DNA from: Ephydatia muelleri
Lineage: Eukaryota; Porifera; Demospongiae; Spongillida; Spongillidae
Assembly: GCA_013339895.1 (NCBI GenBank)
Contig: JABACO010000006.1
Coordinates: 2,457,319 to 2,521,318, forward strand
DNA: 64,000 nucleotides
Reading direction: 5' to 3'
The notes below the pieces were generated by a model, which saw nothing but the letters and a program-made list of their open reading frames with translations, was not told where the DNA came from and did not search any database. Both the position numbers and the translations under genes were made by a program. Shown piece by piece: positions 36,040 to 46,985 of this stretch (position 1 is the first letter of the stretch; every line of letters begins with the position of its first letter).

Positions 36040-36510
36040 CACTCGCGGTTTGCGGAATCACGGACACATTTCGTAATCGTTCCTTAAAAACGCATGGGGC
36101 TGCTCAATACCTATTTTTACCAGAATAGCTCCCGAGAGACACAGAACATTTGGCATGATTTTTAAGTAGGTTACCAATATTTCCCGTTTAAGGTTGCATG
36201 CCGTTCCATTGAATTGGGCTTTTTTTTTCTCAAATCTTTATATAATTAAACGAATGAATTTCTCATCAATTAATATTCCACGTTCTGTTACGTCAGAACC
36301 TTGCAGATCTTTTGTCTGCTCCCATAAGAAACATAGAGTTGATACATAAAGAAACTATTCTGCGCTTTTAAACGTAGGTCTTCCCATTAAAAAATCGATT
36401 CCATCTCGCACAGAAGTATCCCTTAATAGATTTCACATTACCTGCGTCTCGTGCCCACAAAAATTGAACTACATGTACGGACGAAATTTTTTTTCAATTT
36501 GCCAGTATGT
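36040..36510. repeat. Dispersed repeat, copy 1 (paired with 41268-41720)
   Basis: Shares with 41268-41720 a collinear set of blocks: CTCGCGGTTTGCG, ATTTCTCAT plus AATATTCCACG, a GTCTTCCCATT/CCTTCCTATT block with AAAAATCG, and CTCGTGCCC-CAAAA. Diverged, same orientation, non-coding. Confidence 0.6.
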
Positions 36511-36819
36511 CAATGATAATCTGACCAATAAATCAGGTCCCTACATGTAACCACTAGAAGGATGTCCAACTGTAATGTGTGGATACATGAATTTCAGCTA
36601 TGTGTATTATCAGAGAAAGTGTGACTGAGTGTTGTGTCAAGCCATCCTACCACTGGAACGTGTGATGTGAATATAAAGACATAAGTTTCCATTGCAGAAG
36701 ATTATTGCATCACGCAGCACACTGCATGAATGGTGATCACAAAAATAGCTTGCCCATACTCACAAAGAAAGTTAGACACATGTACCTAGGATTGTCCTCT
36801 ACAGGTGGAGAACCAGCTG

Positions 36820-36945
36820 GTGGCATGACATTTGGATCACTTGGTACTCCACCATGCAACAGGGCAAATTTCTCCATGCAGAGTTGTTTTCTATTATGTC
36901 CCTTGCAATTTTTCACATTCCTTCCTCTTCAGGTACGTTCAGGGA
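36820..36945 (-). pseudogene. Fragment of a second RAG1-like gene copy
   Basis: On the minus strand, EEEGM then KIARDII (with a stop between) aligns with EEGMRKIARDII near 10200 of the main locus. The similarity is visible at the base level too, about three quarters over 48 bases. The following ALLHGGVPSDPN reads like a continuation. Both neighbouring sides are unrecognisable. It is short, so chance or shared ancestry with another family is possible. Confidence 0.4.
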
Positions 36946-36999
36946 GCTATAAAATAAAACAAAAAAAAAAAAACATCCATGCCATGGACCATTAACACA

Positions 37000-39190
37000 T
37001 TATTAACACTCTGGAAATATAATTTTGGTAGTTGTGCTTTGTGATATTTGTTGTTATTATTCTATGACATATTGTCTTCATTACAACGATCTGAGTATGC
37101 CCTCTTATTATTGCCACCTAAGGCACATTCACGATATTGCTAGTGTGCATAGGTTATTAAATTTACTAAAGTGTAGGGTGTATGAAAGAAAGGATGCCTT
37201 GAAGGAGCATGATGCCGTTTATTCAGACACAGGGAATGGATATTTACATGCCAAGCATTGCAGGGTGTGTGACAACTAGCTGACTGCTGCAGGGTGTATG
37301 TAAACTAGCTGACTGCTCAATTGCAGGTAGTAAGGATGTCGTATGTATCCATCAGGGAGTTGCAAATATGTGCAGACCAAGCCATCTGTGCACTATGACA
37401 TTATGGAGCACTCAAGAAGAGTTTCAGTTGGTGGCTCTAACTGAGGAAGTGGATAAGTGTTGATTAGACAATGTGCGCACATCTGTAACTATGCCGCTGA
37501 GACCTCTGAAAGCAAAGCTAAAGTTACGATAAGAGGGAAAAAAACATCTGACTGGTAGAGGTAGACAGACATCCAGGCAAAACTCATTGCAATAATTACA
37601 GCACCCCTTTTTTCTAATTACCTGACATTTCAGCATCTACACTATCAGATAACAACAATCCATCCATCCTGGATGAGCTGAAGCATTCCATTTGCTTGAA
37701 TTTTAATCAGTCGGCCAATGAAACTGGCCTTGCAGAGCATGTACGTGCCCACCTGTTGTTCACAGCAAGTTGAGGGATGTATGTGTGTCATAATGGAACA
37801 CTGCAGTCATTGTGTCGTGATATTCATATTCTCATTCATGAGGGGTGGGCCAGGTGGAAGAGCATAAAATAGCAAGTGGACAGCAAAGGTAAAGGGTGTG
37901 GCCTCAGTGCAAAGGTGAGCCATATCAAATAGACTCACGAATGCAAGAACACACCAAATGCTATGCTATAATCTACGTACCTGCATAACACATGTACTGC
38001 AAACCTGTACACACAGATACTCACAACGTTGTCATGCTTGGGCTTGATGCTTTGCATTCCAGCTATAATAGGTGTGCTGAGGGAGACCACAAACAGGCCT
38101 GGACTCAGGCAGTTTAGTCGCAGACTTAGAACACATCAACTAACTACATGCAAAAGCTGCATTAGGATTCATATGTAAGTCCTAATCACCTTCGCTTGTG
38201 ATGGATGTACCCAAAGAGCTAGTACATGGTGTCCATGAATGAACAGGACAGGTTTAAATGGTTATAGCTTTATATTGAAGTCAGTTAGTTAGTTCATATA
38301 TAGGGACTCTGATTAAGCAAATAGTACAGGTGCAAGCATCTTATGTTAAACAATTGCCTATAAATGCAAATATAATTTATCCAGACACTCTGTGATTATA
38401 AATATTCAAGTTAACGCTTAATAATATTTGATTTTAATAACTAATTTTAATTAGTCTGAGGTCTTTTTATCTGGTTTGAATTTTCAAGTTAACAAGTTAT
38501 CAAAGTTATTAAATTTGCATTCTATGTTTAACTAATTAGATAAACATAAGTTAATTGCAAATTGTAATTCAATAGTGAGTTATTAAATTACAAAGTCTTA
38601 AATTACAAAGTCTCTTGATTGTGGTGAGGGTTATCAAGTCAAAAAATGTAGGAATTGAGTAAAATGTTGTAATCATAATGCAGGTTGTTGCACATTATTA
38701 GTAATTAACATTATTGTTGTTGATTTTAGTTAGTTAACATTAAAGGCACTTAACATTTTCTTTTACACTATTATATTACTGCCTTATCATTACAGTGTAG
38801 AACATTATCGTAAGCTTATTAACTATTATTAATATGAAGTTATAACTATTAAACCCTGTCACCGATTTTGTACAAAGTGTATGCACACACAAGTTCTAAA
38901 GATGTTTAAGTTTAGCTCACCGCGCCATGTCTAAAAATAATGGGTGCCCACTTCCCAGCGCCAAGCCTAGCAGTCTGAGGGTATTAAATCATACATCGAA
39001 AGTAGCACTAACTTACTGCATTACTACTGATGCGGTTATTAAATTTAATCGCGGTATAAGTGTTGCATTACATGCAGCCGTCGATGTATGGATGATTTCT
39101 CCATATGTGTAGGTAAGAAAAATTATCCATCAGCTCTTGTCGTGGATGACACTCTCTCCTCCCCATCACGCACCTCTCCATCAAGTAGTG
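37000..39190. other. Non-coding, AT-rich stretch
   Basis: No gene or recognisable element supported. Confidence 0.5.
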
Positions 39191-39217
39191 AAGCGTGATG
39201 GGGAGGAGGGGTGAGCA

Positions 39218-39755
39218 TGGCAGATGGGGGGGGGGGGGGGGGGGGGGGGGGGGAGGGAGTGAGCATGGCAGATGGGGAGGAGGGAGTGAGCATGGCAGAT
39301 GGGGAGGAGGGAGTGAGCATGGCAGATGGGGAGGAGGGAGTGAGCATGGCAGATGGGGAGGAGGGAGTGAGCATGGCAGATGGGAGGAGGGAGTGAGCAT
39401 GGCAGATGGGGAGGAGGGAGTGAGCATGGCAGATGGGGAGGAGGGAGTGAGCATGGCAGATGGGGAGGAGGGAGTGAGCATGGCAGATGGGGGGAGGGAG
39501 GGAGTGAGCATGGCAGATGGGGAGGAGGGAGTGAGCATGGCAGATGGGGAGGAGGGAGTGAGCATGGCAGATGGGAGGAGGGAGTGAGCATGGCAGATGG
39601 GAGGAGGGAGTGAGCATGGCAGATGGGAGGAGGAGGGAGTGAGCATGGCAGATGGGGAGGAGGGAGTGAGCATGGCAGATGGGGAGGAGGGAGTGAGCAT
39701 GGCAGATGGGGAGGAGGGAGTGAGCATGGCAGATGGGGAGGAGGGGTGCGCGGCT
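39218..39755. repeat. Minisatellite, 27-base unit, about 19 copies, with poly-G
   Basis: The unit is around GGAGGAGGGAGTGAGCATGG, with length variants. A run of 28 G (39226-39253) sits in the first unit. Since 27 is a multiple of three, each frame gives a nine-residue repeat, but strand bias and lack of splice signals argue against coding. Confidence 0.95.
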
Positions 39756-39799
39756 TGGGTGCCACCGAGCACAAGGGGCGACAAAAGCTGAAAAGTTGT

Positions 39800-41267
39800 A
39801 ACAATTAATTTTGCCGATACGTTACTCATACGTAAATCCATACACCGTGGTCATTTTAAAATCGAATCGGTTTTGGAACGAATCCCAAATTGATACTACA
39901 ATTATTGAATAACATATAAAATTAGTGTTGACCGTATCGTGTGTAATTAGAATCTTACTTCAGAAGCGGCATTATAAACTTAGGTAGACGTTAGATCGTG
40001 TACATGTCTCCGTGTCAATGTTAAAGACGTTAAGTTAAGGTCAGGAATAAATTTTTGGGTCAGGCATACATTTTGTACTCTTTAGGTCAGGGATGTATAT
40101 ATTTGTCCCAGTGTACTTGTGACTAGTAAGCTTAGTAAATGATTAAATTAGGCATTCTTATGCTTTGGAATGCAATTAATAAGAAACAGAAATCCATCAT
40201 CTAAGAGTAAATTATTTTCAAAAAGATACCCTTTAAAGCCTTACCAGCAGTCCCAAGAAGGTCAACGACCATTGTCCTTCATAGAGCTGAATAGTACTAG
40301 GACTCTACTTAGGGGCTCCTCTGTTTTTCCTCCATACACGATTGCAATGTGCACTCTCAAGTGGAAATGCTCTTCAGATAGTTTGCCATCTTGTGCCCAA
40401 TGGTGGCCCACAATGATGGCTGTCACGGATGGGACTTGACCTATTCCTTAGTTAACTCCTTTATTGTATGTGTGGAAAAGCTGCTTGACAGAAAAAGTCT
40501 ACCTTGGATGCTCTCGACATGCCCTCTATGTATGCACATATGTGCATTGTTGTACGGAGTCCCATCTTTGCACCTCACAACAAGATTGCCATGGCACTTT
40601 ATTGGGTAGGGTGTGGTTATATAAACTCCCCTGCACTGTTACGTAAGAATAAGTGCTTACACAAAGCTGTTTACATGTTGGCGTTGTGTAAACAAACATG
40701 TAGATGGGACACAAAGACCAAATGGCTCCAAGTTTACTTCTTGGCATTGTGTAACCGTACATGTACATGGGACTAAAGGTAGTTTCAGCTGTCATGGCTA
40801 CTGCTCCAGAAGGTAACAAACATTGGCTGCATCCCAATCTGAATTCGGGAGTGGGATAGCATACACGCTATATGTCTTTTTTATCATCCTCGAACGGCAA
40901 GGATTCACGTACATGTATTCCACATGTTAAAAAAAGTAACAAATAATAAAAAAGCCATCATGCATACATATACATCACAGATTAAATGCAGATTGTTTAA
41001 GCATACTATAACACTCACATAGTAACGGTGAGACATTTCACATGCAACCTGGAAAATGTCTGTTGATATTGTGCCGAGCAGCCAACCTTATACAGCCTTA
41101 AGCACTCGGCATTATGGATAATCCCCGCCCAACGAATAATGCATACAAGAAGTGCTCATCATCAGGGTGAATGGCTAATAGTTCCAGTCGTACAGTATAA
41201 CTGTGACCCCCTCCACGAACCTCGTACATCATATCCAGAAATGAGCGGTCAAAAGTCAGAATAATTT
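39800..41267. other. Non-coding stretch
   Basis: No gene supported. An open minus-strand piece near 40280-40400 (GKLSEEHFHLRVHIA) is too short to name. Confidence 0.4.
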
Positions 41268-41720
41268 ACTCGCGGTTTGCGAATCACCGAATATTCCCGT
41301 ATACCTTCCCATACCAATGTATGGGTTAATTGTATACCAAGGACCCCAGATTTTTCCCAGGATTTGAAATGTTAGTACACTACATTTGTTATGATTTTTG
41401 TGGTGTCGCCGTATTTTTCCTATTTAAGCTGGGGCTTCCCTAGAATTGTCATAACATTGTCCCCAAATGTACAGGTAGTCAATGAGAAGGGTTTCTCATT
41501 ACAATATTCCACGGTCATTTGTGTCAATACCTTTACGATTTACGATTTTGATGTTTGAAAATAATATAGCTAGTACATCGAAGAACTATAAAATGTACTA
41601 AAAACTAAGCCTTCCTATTGAAAAATCGGCTTCCATACCCGGGAGAAGCATTTCATGTTGAATCTATACGTTCCTCCATCTCGTGCCCTCAAAATTGACT
41701 CACGTGCGGATAGTACCATA
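41268..41720. repeat. Dispersed repeat, copy 2
   Basis: Partner of 36040-36510; same block order. Confidence 0.6.
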
Positions 41721-42343
41721 CAGATAATGCTGTGTAGTTGAAGTGTGGCCCTCCTTCAGTTTTTTGATGGCATGAAATCGGTCCCAGACCTCTCATCGCG
41801 CTGCCCAAAAAGGCTTTCTACCAGTTGAGTTACTATGCGATCTTACCCGATGCGATCGGGATCGTTCGTATAAATCGCGCATACAGTACCATCCAGACGT
41901 AGCTTCTTGACACACGCGTGCGCGCGTCACGAGTGATACCCGTGCGTGACTCGAGCATACTTGTGTTTCACACGCATCAGGTTAGTCGTGGCGCGAAGCG
42001 ACATTTTCGAGACACGAACTCGCGTGATGGCACCCACTCCCTCAGTTGTAAAATACTATGGACAAAATTTCTACAATTCAGGAGCCCTTTGCTTGAATGC
42101 AAAACTAAGTTGTTTGTGAAGCCAGAACAGAGTAAGACTATGAGCTGTGTGTTGTTAGTGTGTGTGTGTGTGTTTGTACTGTGTGTGCGTGTGTGTGCGT
42201 GTGTGTTTGTGTGTGTGTGTGTGTGTTGCTTACAAGTGTGTACTAGTATAGACCTAGCTTGACCTTACAATTGTGTGCTATGTAAACTGGGTGATTAGCC
42301 TAATCTGCCTGGGGTACAAGTACATGTAGCAGTTTTTCTCTGA

Positions 42344-42530
42344 GAACAGTAGGTCCAGGGTAGGCCTATGTAGGTACGTAGGTCCAGGGTAGGCCTATGT
42401 AGGTACATGTAGGTCCAGGGTAGGCCTATGTAGGTACATGTACATGTAGGTCCAGATAGGCCTACATAGGTCCAGGGTACTAGTATAGGCCTATGTACAG
42501 TTAGGTACATTGTAGGTCCAGGGTGGTACA
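42344..42530. repeat. Tandem repeat, GTCCAGGGTAGGCCTATGTA units
   Basis: Four to five imperfect units of about 33 to 40 bases, with TACATGTA variation. Confidence 0.85.
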
Positions 42531-42606
42531 GGTGGTGATGAACACGTAGGCAAAGATGAGGAGAGTGAAGATGAGGATAACTATTCAGATGGAATTGAAG
42601 TTGACT
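42526..42606 (+). CDS. Possible acidic terminal exon
   Basis: A CAG acceptor-like site is followed by a short open stretch ending DEESEDEDNYSDGIEVD and a stop at 42604. The composition is unlike the surrounding repeat. No partner exon is seen, so this is weak. Confidence 0.2.
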
Positions 42607-43169
42607 AAAACCTTGACCCTTGCACAAGTACATGCATGTACTGAATTACAATTGTAATTGAAGATAATTTCATTATGTGGTAGGCCATAGTATATGCTAT
42701 GTAAACTGTGGTTAGCTAATCTGATGTTAGGCTGCCTGGTAACTTCCAGTTCTAAGAGAACAAACTGTGTACCTATGTCTTAAAAGCACACACTTTATAT
42801 GTGTAGCACCTATATACAAACCACACATTGTGTGCAGCGATGCTGATGGCATGCATGGGAGCATTAGTCCTGATGCCATAAACTTCACAATCAAGTACAT
42901 GATGGGAGGGGGGTGAGTGGCCTGATGCAAAGCCTTTGGCCTAGTGGTAGAGGCATTTTAGTCTGTTGCATAATGTCCTGGTACTTTGTTGTTCTAGGGT
43001 TCAATAAGAGAGCTCTGTTTTAAAAGTCTGTTTGGAACTGTTTCTATGGAGATGACAATCCTGTATCTATTTTTTTGTACTGCTGAAGAACAGCAGGGTC
43101 CAGGAACCCAATGTTGAGACTGACCATCTGGAGTCATCCACCTCAGGCTCAGTGAATTTACTCAATCAG

Positions 43170-43605
43170 AGTTTTGACACTAGGTTCCAACCTACCAGGC
43201 AAGATGTCTGCTGGTCCGGAGGGCAGGCACTTCTTCATTAAGTGGTCCAAAACCAACCAGATGGGCAGGTGTGTTCAGCGTACCAAAGGCAGGCACATGT
43301 GTCCAGTTCCAGCAATGGAGGCCTACAGAGAATGTTGTCACTGTTCCACTCACTCCTCACCCCTCTTCCACTTCAAAGATGGGAGAACACTCACATCTAA
43401 GAGCTTCCGCTCCACCTTTCTACCCCTGGTATGGTGGAGCTATGTGGCTACAATCCAGCCAAATATAACACCCACATTGGTGCAGCCATGTACAGTAGCT
43501 GCCAGAACAGGCCTTCCCACTGACACCATTTGGAACCTCGGAAGAGGTGAAGCAAAGCATACCAGACATATGTATTGGTGCAGCCACAGTACATGTAAAC
43601 TCTAA
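43170..43605 (+). pseudogene. Tyrosine recombinase remnant (DIRS/Crypton-like)
   Basis: FFIKWSKTNQMGR, VPAMEAYRECC, PLFHFKDGRTLTSKSF and AARTGLPTDTIWNLGR are in the order found in the C-terminal half of tyrosine recombinases of DIRS-type elements. The region before AARTG (the His-x-x-Arg motif) is frame-shifted and the final Tyr region is broken. No reverse transcriptase or repeats flank it, so it is a fragment. Confidence 0.6.
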
Positions 43606-44676
43606 TTGCTAACTAGCAATAGCACAAATTGTGCATATTTTAACTGCACATTACATGTATCTATGTTCACACAAACCACACACTGTGTGCAGAGACAGGG
43701 GTTGGGCCTGATGCCACAACATGGGAGGGGGGGGGGGGGGGGTGCTTGGGCCTAGTGGTAGACTGAGCAGCGCAAAGCTTTCCTTAATGTAAGTATATAT
43801 TGTGATAGCGCTCTTCCATTGGTGAAGTCCCAGAGAGTGCTTCGCAGTTAAGCGCTTTACGTGTATTGATCGACGCACACATGCAGACAAATATTGAAAA
43901 TGCGGCACATTCAGACTTGATGTTAATCGATCTAGGTAAGACTGAGAAGCCTACGTAGGTCGTAGCTGTACTGGAAAGTGCTAACGAATCATTTTTATCC
44001 CTGCGTGTAAGCGTATCAGTGCACGTGCCTACTTCATTCATCGAGCTGCATGCAGGCTAAACGAACACTGTTTACAATAAACTTCAAGTGAAAACAACCC
44101 ACTATATAGGTCAAAAGTGTCCATGACGACGTCTTGTATACAATAATAGCTTCACCATAATGTGAGCTAGGTGGTGGGTGTCCCTCTAGCTGGCAGTCTA
44201 GACCTATGGGAATTGGGGAGAGGAGGCTAGGGAAAAGGTTTCCACTTAGCTACCTGGCTTGCTATTGGCTCAGATCATCGCCAGCAGCCTTGTTAATCTT
44301 CAGCTGAAGTAACTTATTATGCACATTTATTCACCATTTACAATTATTGCCAATATTTATTAAATAATTGTGGCAGATGACGCAATGGCATACTTATATG
44401 AAATTATGCGCAGTAGAAATTAATTTTTTTGTCTTGATTTTAGTTAAAGAATGGTTAATGAAATAATTTTTCGAAGTACATGTATCATAATCAGACCGAT
44501 TTATAGTACATTATAAACTTGTTTAAAATTCAATTTGAAATAAAAAGCAAGATGACCGCCTATGTATGGGCCATTTCTGGATATGTATCTTGCAATGCAT
44601 GGTCATGCATCTTAAATTCCTCAACGCTCTTGATGCTGGTGCAAACCATAGCAATTGGGTGAACGCCAGGGCCAAA
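43606..44676. other. Non-coding stretch
   Basis: Contains a G run (43727-43742); no gene supported. Confidence 0.45.
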
Positions 44677-44762
44677 TAGTCTCGTACCCAGACCCACCAT
44701 GACGTAAGCGTTTATCGTAAGCGATAAACGCTTACGTCATGGTGGGTCTGGGTACGAGACTA
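44677..44762. repeat. Perfect palindrome, 41-base arms, 4-base loop
   Basis: Bases 44677-44717 and 44722-44762 are exact inverse copies, starting TAGTCTCGTACCCAGACCC. Each arm contains TGACGTAA, a CRE/ATF-like word. Ends with TA on both sides, compatible with a tiny fold-back element at a TA target. Confidence 0.9.
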
Positions 44763-46320
44763 AGGGTCTTTTGCCGTATTGATGCTAAGGCATCGATATC
44801 AATTAGCTTCCACATGCAGCTGTCGAGGTGGCGGTTCTCTGAACTATCCAATATCTCGCGGTCTATTCAGTAATTGTCCTCAAGCTATTCCATTTCTTCC
44901 CGTTTCTAGCCCGTCCACAATAATATACTAGCGATATCTTTCCTCCCTTTTCGAAGGCATCCTTACAAATTTCTCTAATTCGCAGGAATCAGACAGCTGC
45001 AAAGGCTGCTAATAGCTATTTAATAATAGTACCGCCACATTTATGTTTGTCATTCTATTATAATGAACAGCAACTGTTCAGTTCGTATATGAATTTTGAC
45101 GTTCTTTCGAGAATGGGAGTGAGTCTTGAGCGTTTCGTCAGAAGAACCTTCACCATCCCGCGAAATATTAGATGGGTAGCTGGTTTGCCCTTCGAAGTCA
45201 CGTTATGGGCTATTCTATTTAATGATCATGCAAGGAATGGAGTCGGGGCAAATCAGCTGCATGTATCTACGGTACATGGTTAGTTTTGATATTCATAACT
45301 GAAATCAGTGGGATTTATCAACTATCCATGCAGGTGGATTATTTAATTATCCAGGTGGCTTCACTCGCAATATTTATTTGATATCCCATTGCGGGATTAC
45401 CTCATGAGATATTCATTGTGGTTCAGCATGGGTGCAACTGAGCGTATGTTGCATGCATGAGCAGTACAAAGGTAGGGGACACTGGCTTGCACAATTGTTG
45501 CCGCATGCCAGCAACAACTACAACGCACTGATTTTCGTTAATTGTCAAAAGTTGATGGCATGCATGCACACAAAGTATAGTATTGTCGTAGGGCTGATTA
45601 CACTATAAGCAGTATGGTAGTTACACTTAAGAAAATAAATTCCTCTTTTCCCTGCTGAGAAGCCATGCAGGTCTGAGAATTATTTCGTCTGTGGCCGGAT
45701 TAGTGTAAAGTGTGAGTGTACGCATGTAATTGAATACGTATCTTGGAATGTGTATATAGTATGACATGCGTGTAGTATGGTGTTGTGTGCATGCTTTGAT
45801 GTGCATTTTTAACAGGTGAAATAAAATAAGCACGAGAAAGTAATTAGTTCTCGGCATTCGAAATTTGCTAAGCTAAGTGGTGAATGGTGGCGATGACACG
45901 TATACATGTAGATGAACGCCACGCAGGCTCACAGCGATCGCCTCACCCGTGTATAGGAACAAGGTACCACTCCCTGTGTAAGAGCCTGGTTTCATAATTG
46001 CAGATGGGTCACTGCTACGAAGCAGAGTAACTAAAACACTTCCCTTAAGTGCGGGGAATTGCATGTTACCACAGATAGCTATACTTGAATAAGCGAGGTC
46101 AGGAAAAAGTGTAGCATGGTTGGGTAAGCTAATATTTCTTAAGTCTAATTATTTGTACAAACTAGCATGTATACCGTTCCATGTAGCTAGCCAATGGAAT
46201 ACGGAAAATAAGAAGTTATAATGTTACGCTATTTACGCTATATACAGCATGTATACACAGATTTCAGTGAGACAAGATACGTTTGAACGGCTGCTTTCTT
46301 TAGCGATTCCAATCTGATGA
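44763..46320. other. Non-coding stretch
   Basis: A 78-codon open frame at 45047-45283 and a 63-codon one at 45873-46064 show no motif; I do not call them genes. Confidence 0.4.
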
Positions 46321-46438
46321 TTAATTGACAGTTTGATAAAACGATACATCGGATGAGATAGCCACACCTTCCTTTGTGGTGCCGAAGGTGACACTAGGTA
46401 CCTGCGGTGGGCTGTAGAACGAAAGTGGCGAGTCATAC
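46321..46438 (-). CDS. Terminal exon of a transmembrane receptor-like gene (cytoplasmic tail)
   Basis: A CAAG acceptor precedes 46438. In phase 2 it reads YDSPLSFYSPPQVPSV... to the stop at 46321-46323, a 38-residue tail with three Tyr in SP-rich context. The phase fits directly onto the transmembrane exon at 52173-52380 of the same strand, 5.7 kb upstream, with the Ty3 element between. Another small exon near 46590-46640 is possible. Confidence 0.45.
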
Positions 46439-46479
46439 CTTGTCAAAATGTGCGCGTAGGTGGATGTACGTTCATGTGT

Positions 46480-46565
46480 GTGTGCATGTGTGCGTGAATG
46501 TGTGTGTGGATGTGTGTGGATGTGCTTGCATGTGTGTGTACATGTGTGTGTGTGTGTGTTTGTGT
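46480..46565. repeat. (TG)n-rich simple sequence
   Basis: Imperfect TG/GTGTGGA repeats in an intron of the receptor-like gene. Confidence 0.85.
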
Positions 46566-46761
46566 GAACATGTTTTAATTTACGTGCTGCAATTTCAGTA
46601 TTTGTGCTCACATTGCCGATTTCTAACATGTATGCATACATCGCATAGCTTTACGACGTTTTACTTCACACGCACGCAATGCTGTCCAGACCCGTACGTA
46701 CAAGTGGGTTACCTTATAAGGTCGGTGAGGTAAATTTGCCGGCGCCGAAAAATTATACTGG

Positions 46762-46945
46762 TGTAGTGCTATTGCCGAGTGAGTCTTATAGCAAATCACG
46801 GCAATTGTATAATTATCAGCAGACCGCTATAAAAGGGCAGTCATAGGGTTTATATACATTTACCAGCGCATGCGTAGGGCTGCACAGCTGAACACCCACG
46901 CATACGTAGATACACCAAAAATATATGTCCAATAGCATCGCTACA
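46762..46945 (-). repeat. 3' LTR of the Ty3 element
   Basis: 184 bases, TG...CA. Contains TATAAAAG on the plus strand (46828-46835) and TATATAAA on the minus strand (about 46849-46856), so promoter-like words face both ways. Confidence 0.95.
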
Positions 46946-46960
46946 CTATCTCCTTTTGCA
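46946..46960 (-). other. Polypurine tract of the Ty3 element
   Basis: On the minus strand GCAAAAGGAGATAG directly precedes the 3' LTR, the expected place for plus-strand priming. Confidence 0.7.
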
Positions 46961-46985
46961 AAGAGGCACTCTCATCACCGAAACT

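Noticed and set aside
39068..39841. Pro/Ser/His and Gly/Glu/His repeat frames over the 27-base minisatellite
   Set aside because: Low-complexity translation of a tandem repeat with a 28-G run inside; no start context, splice sites or domain.
45047..45283. 78-codon frame as a small gene
   Set aside because: No motif, homology or splice context recognised; length is expected by chance in this window.
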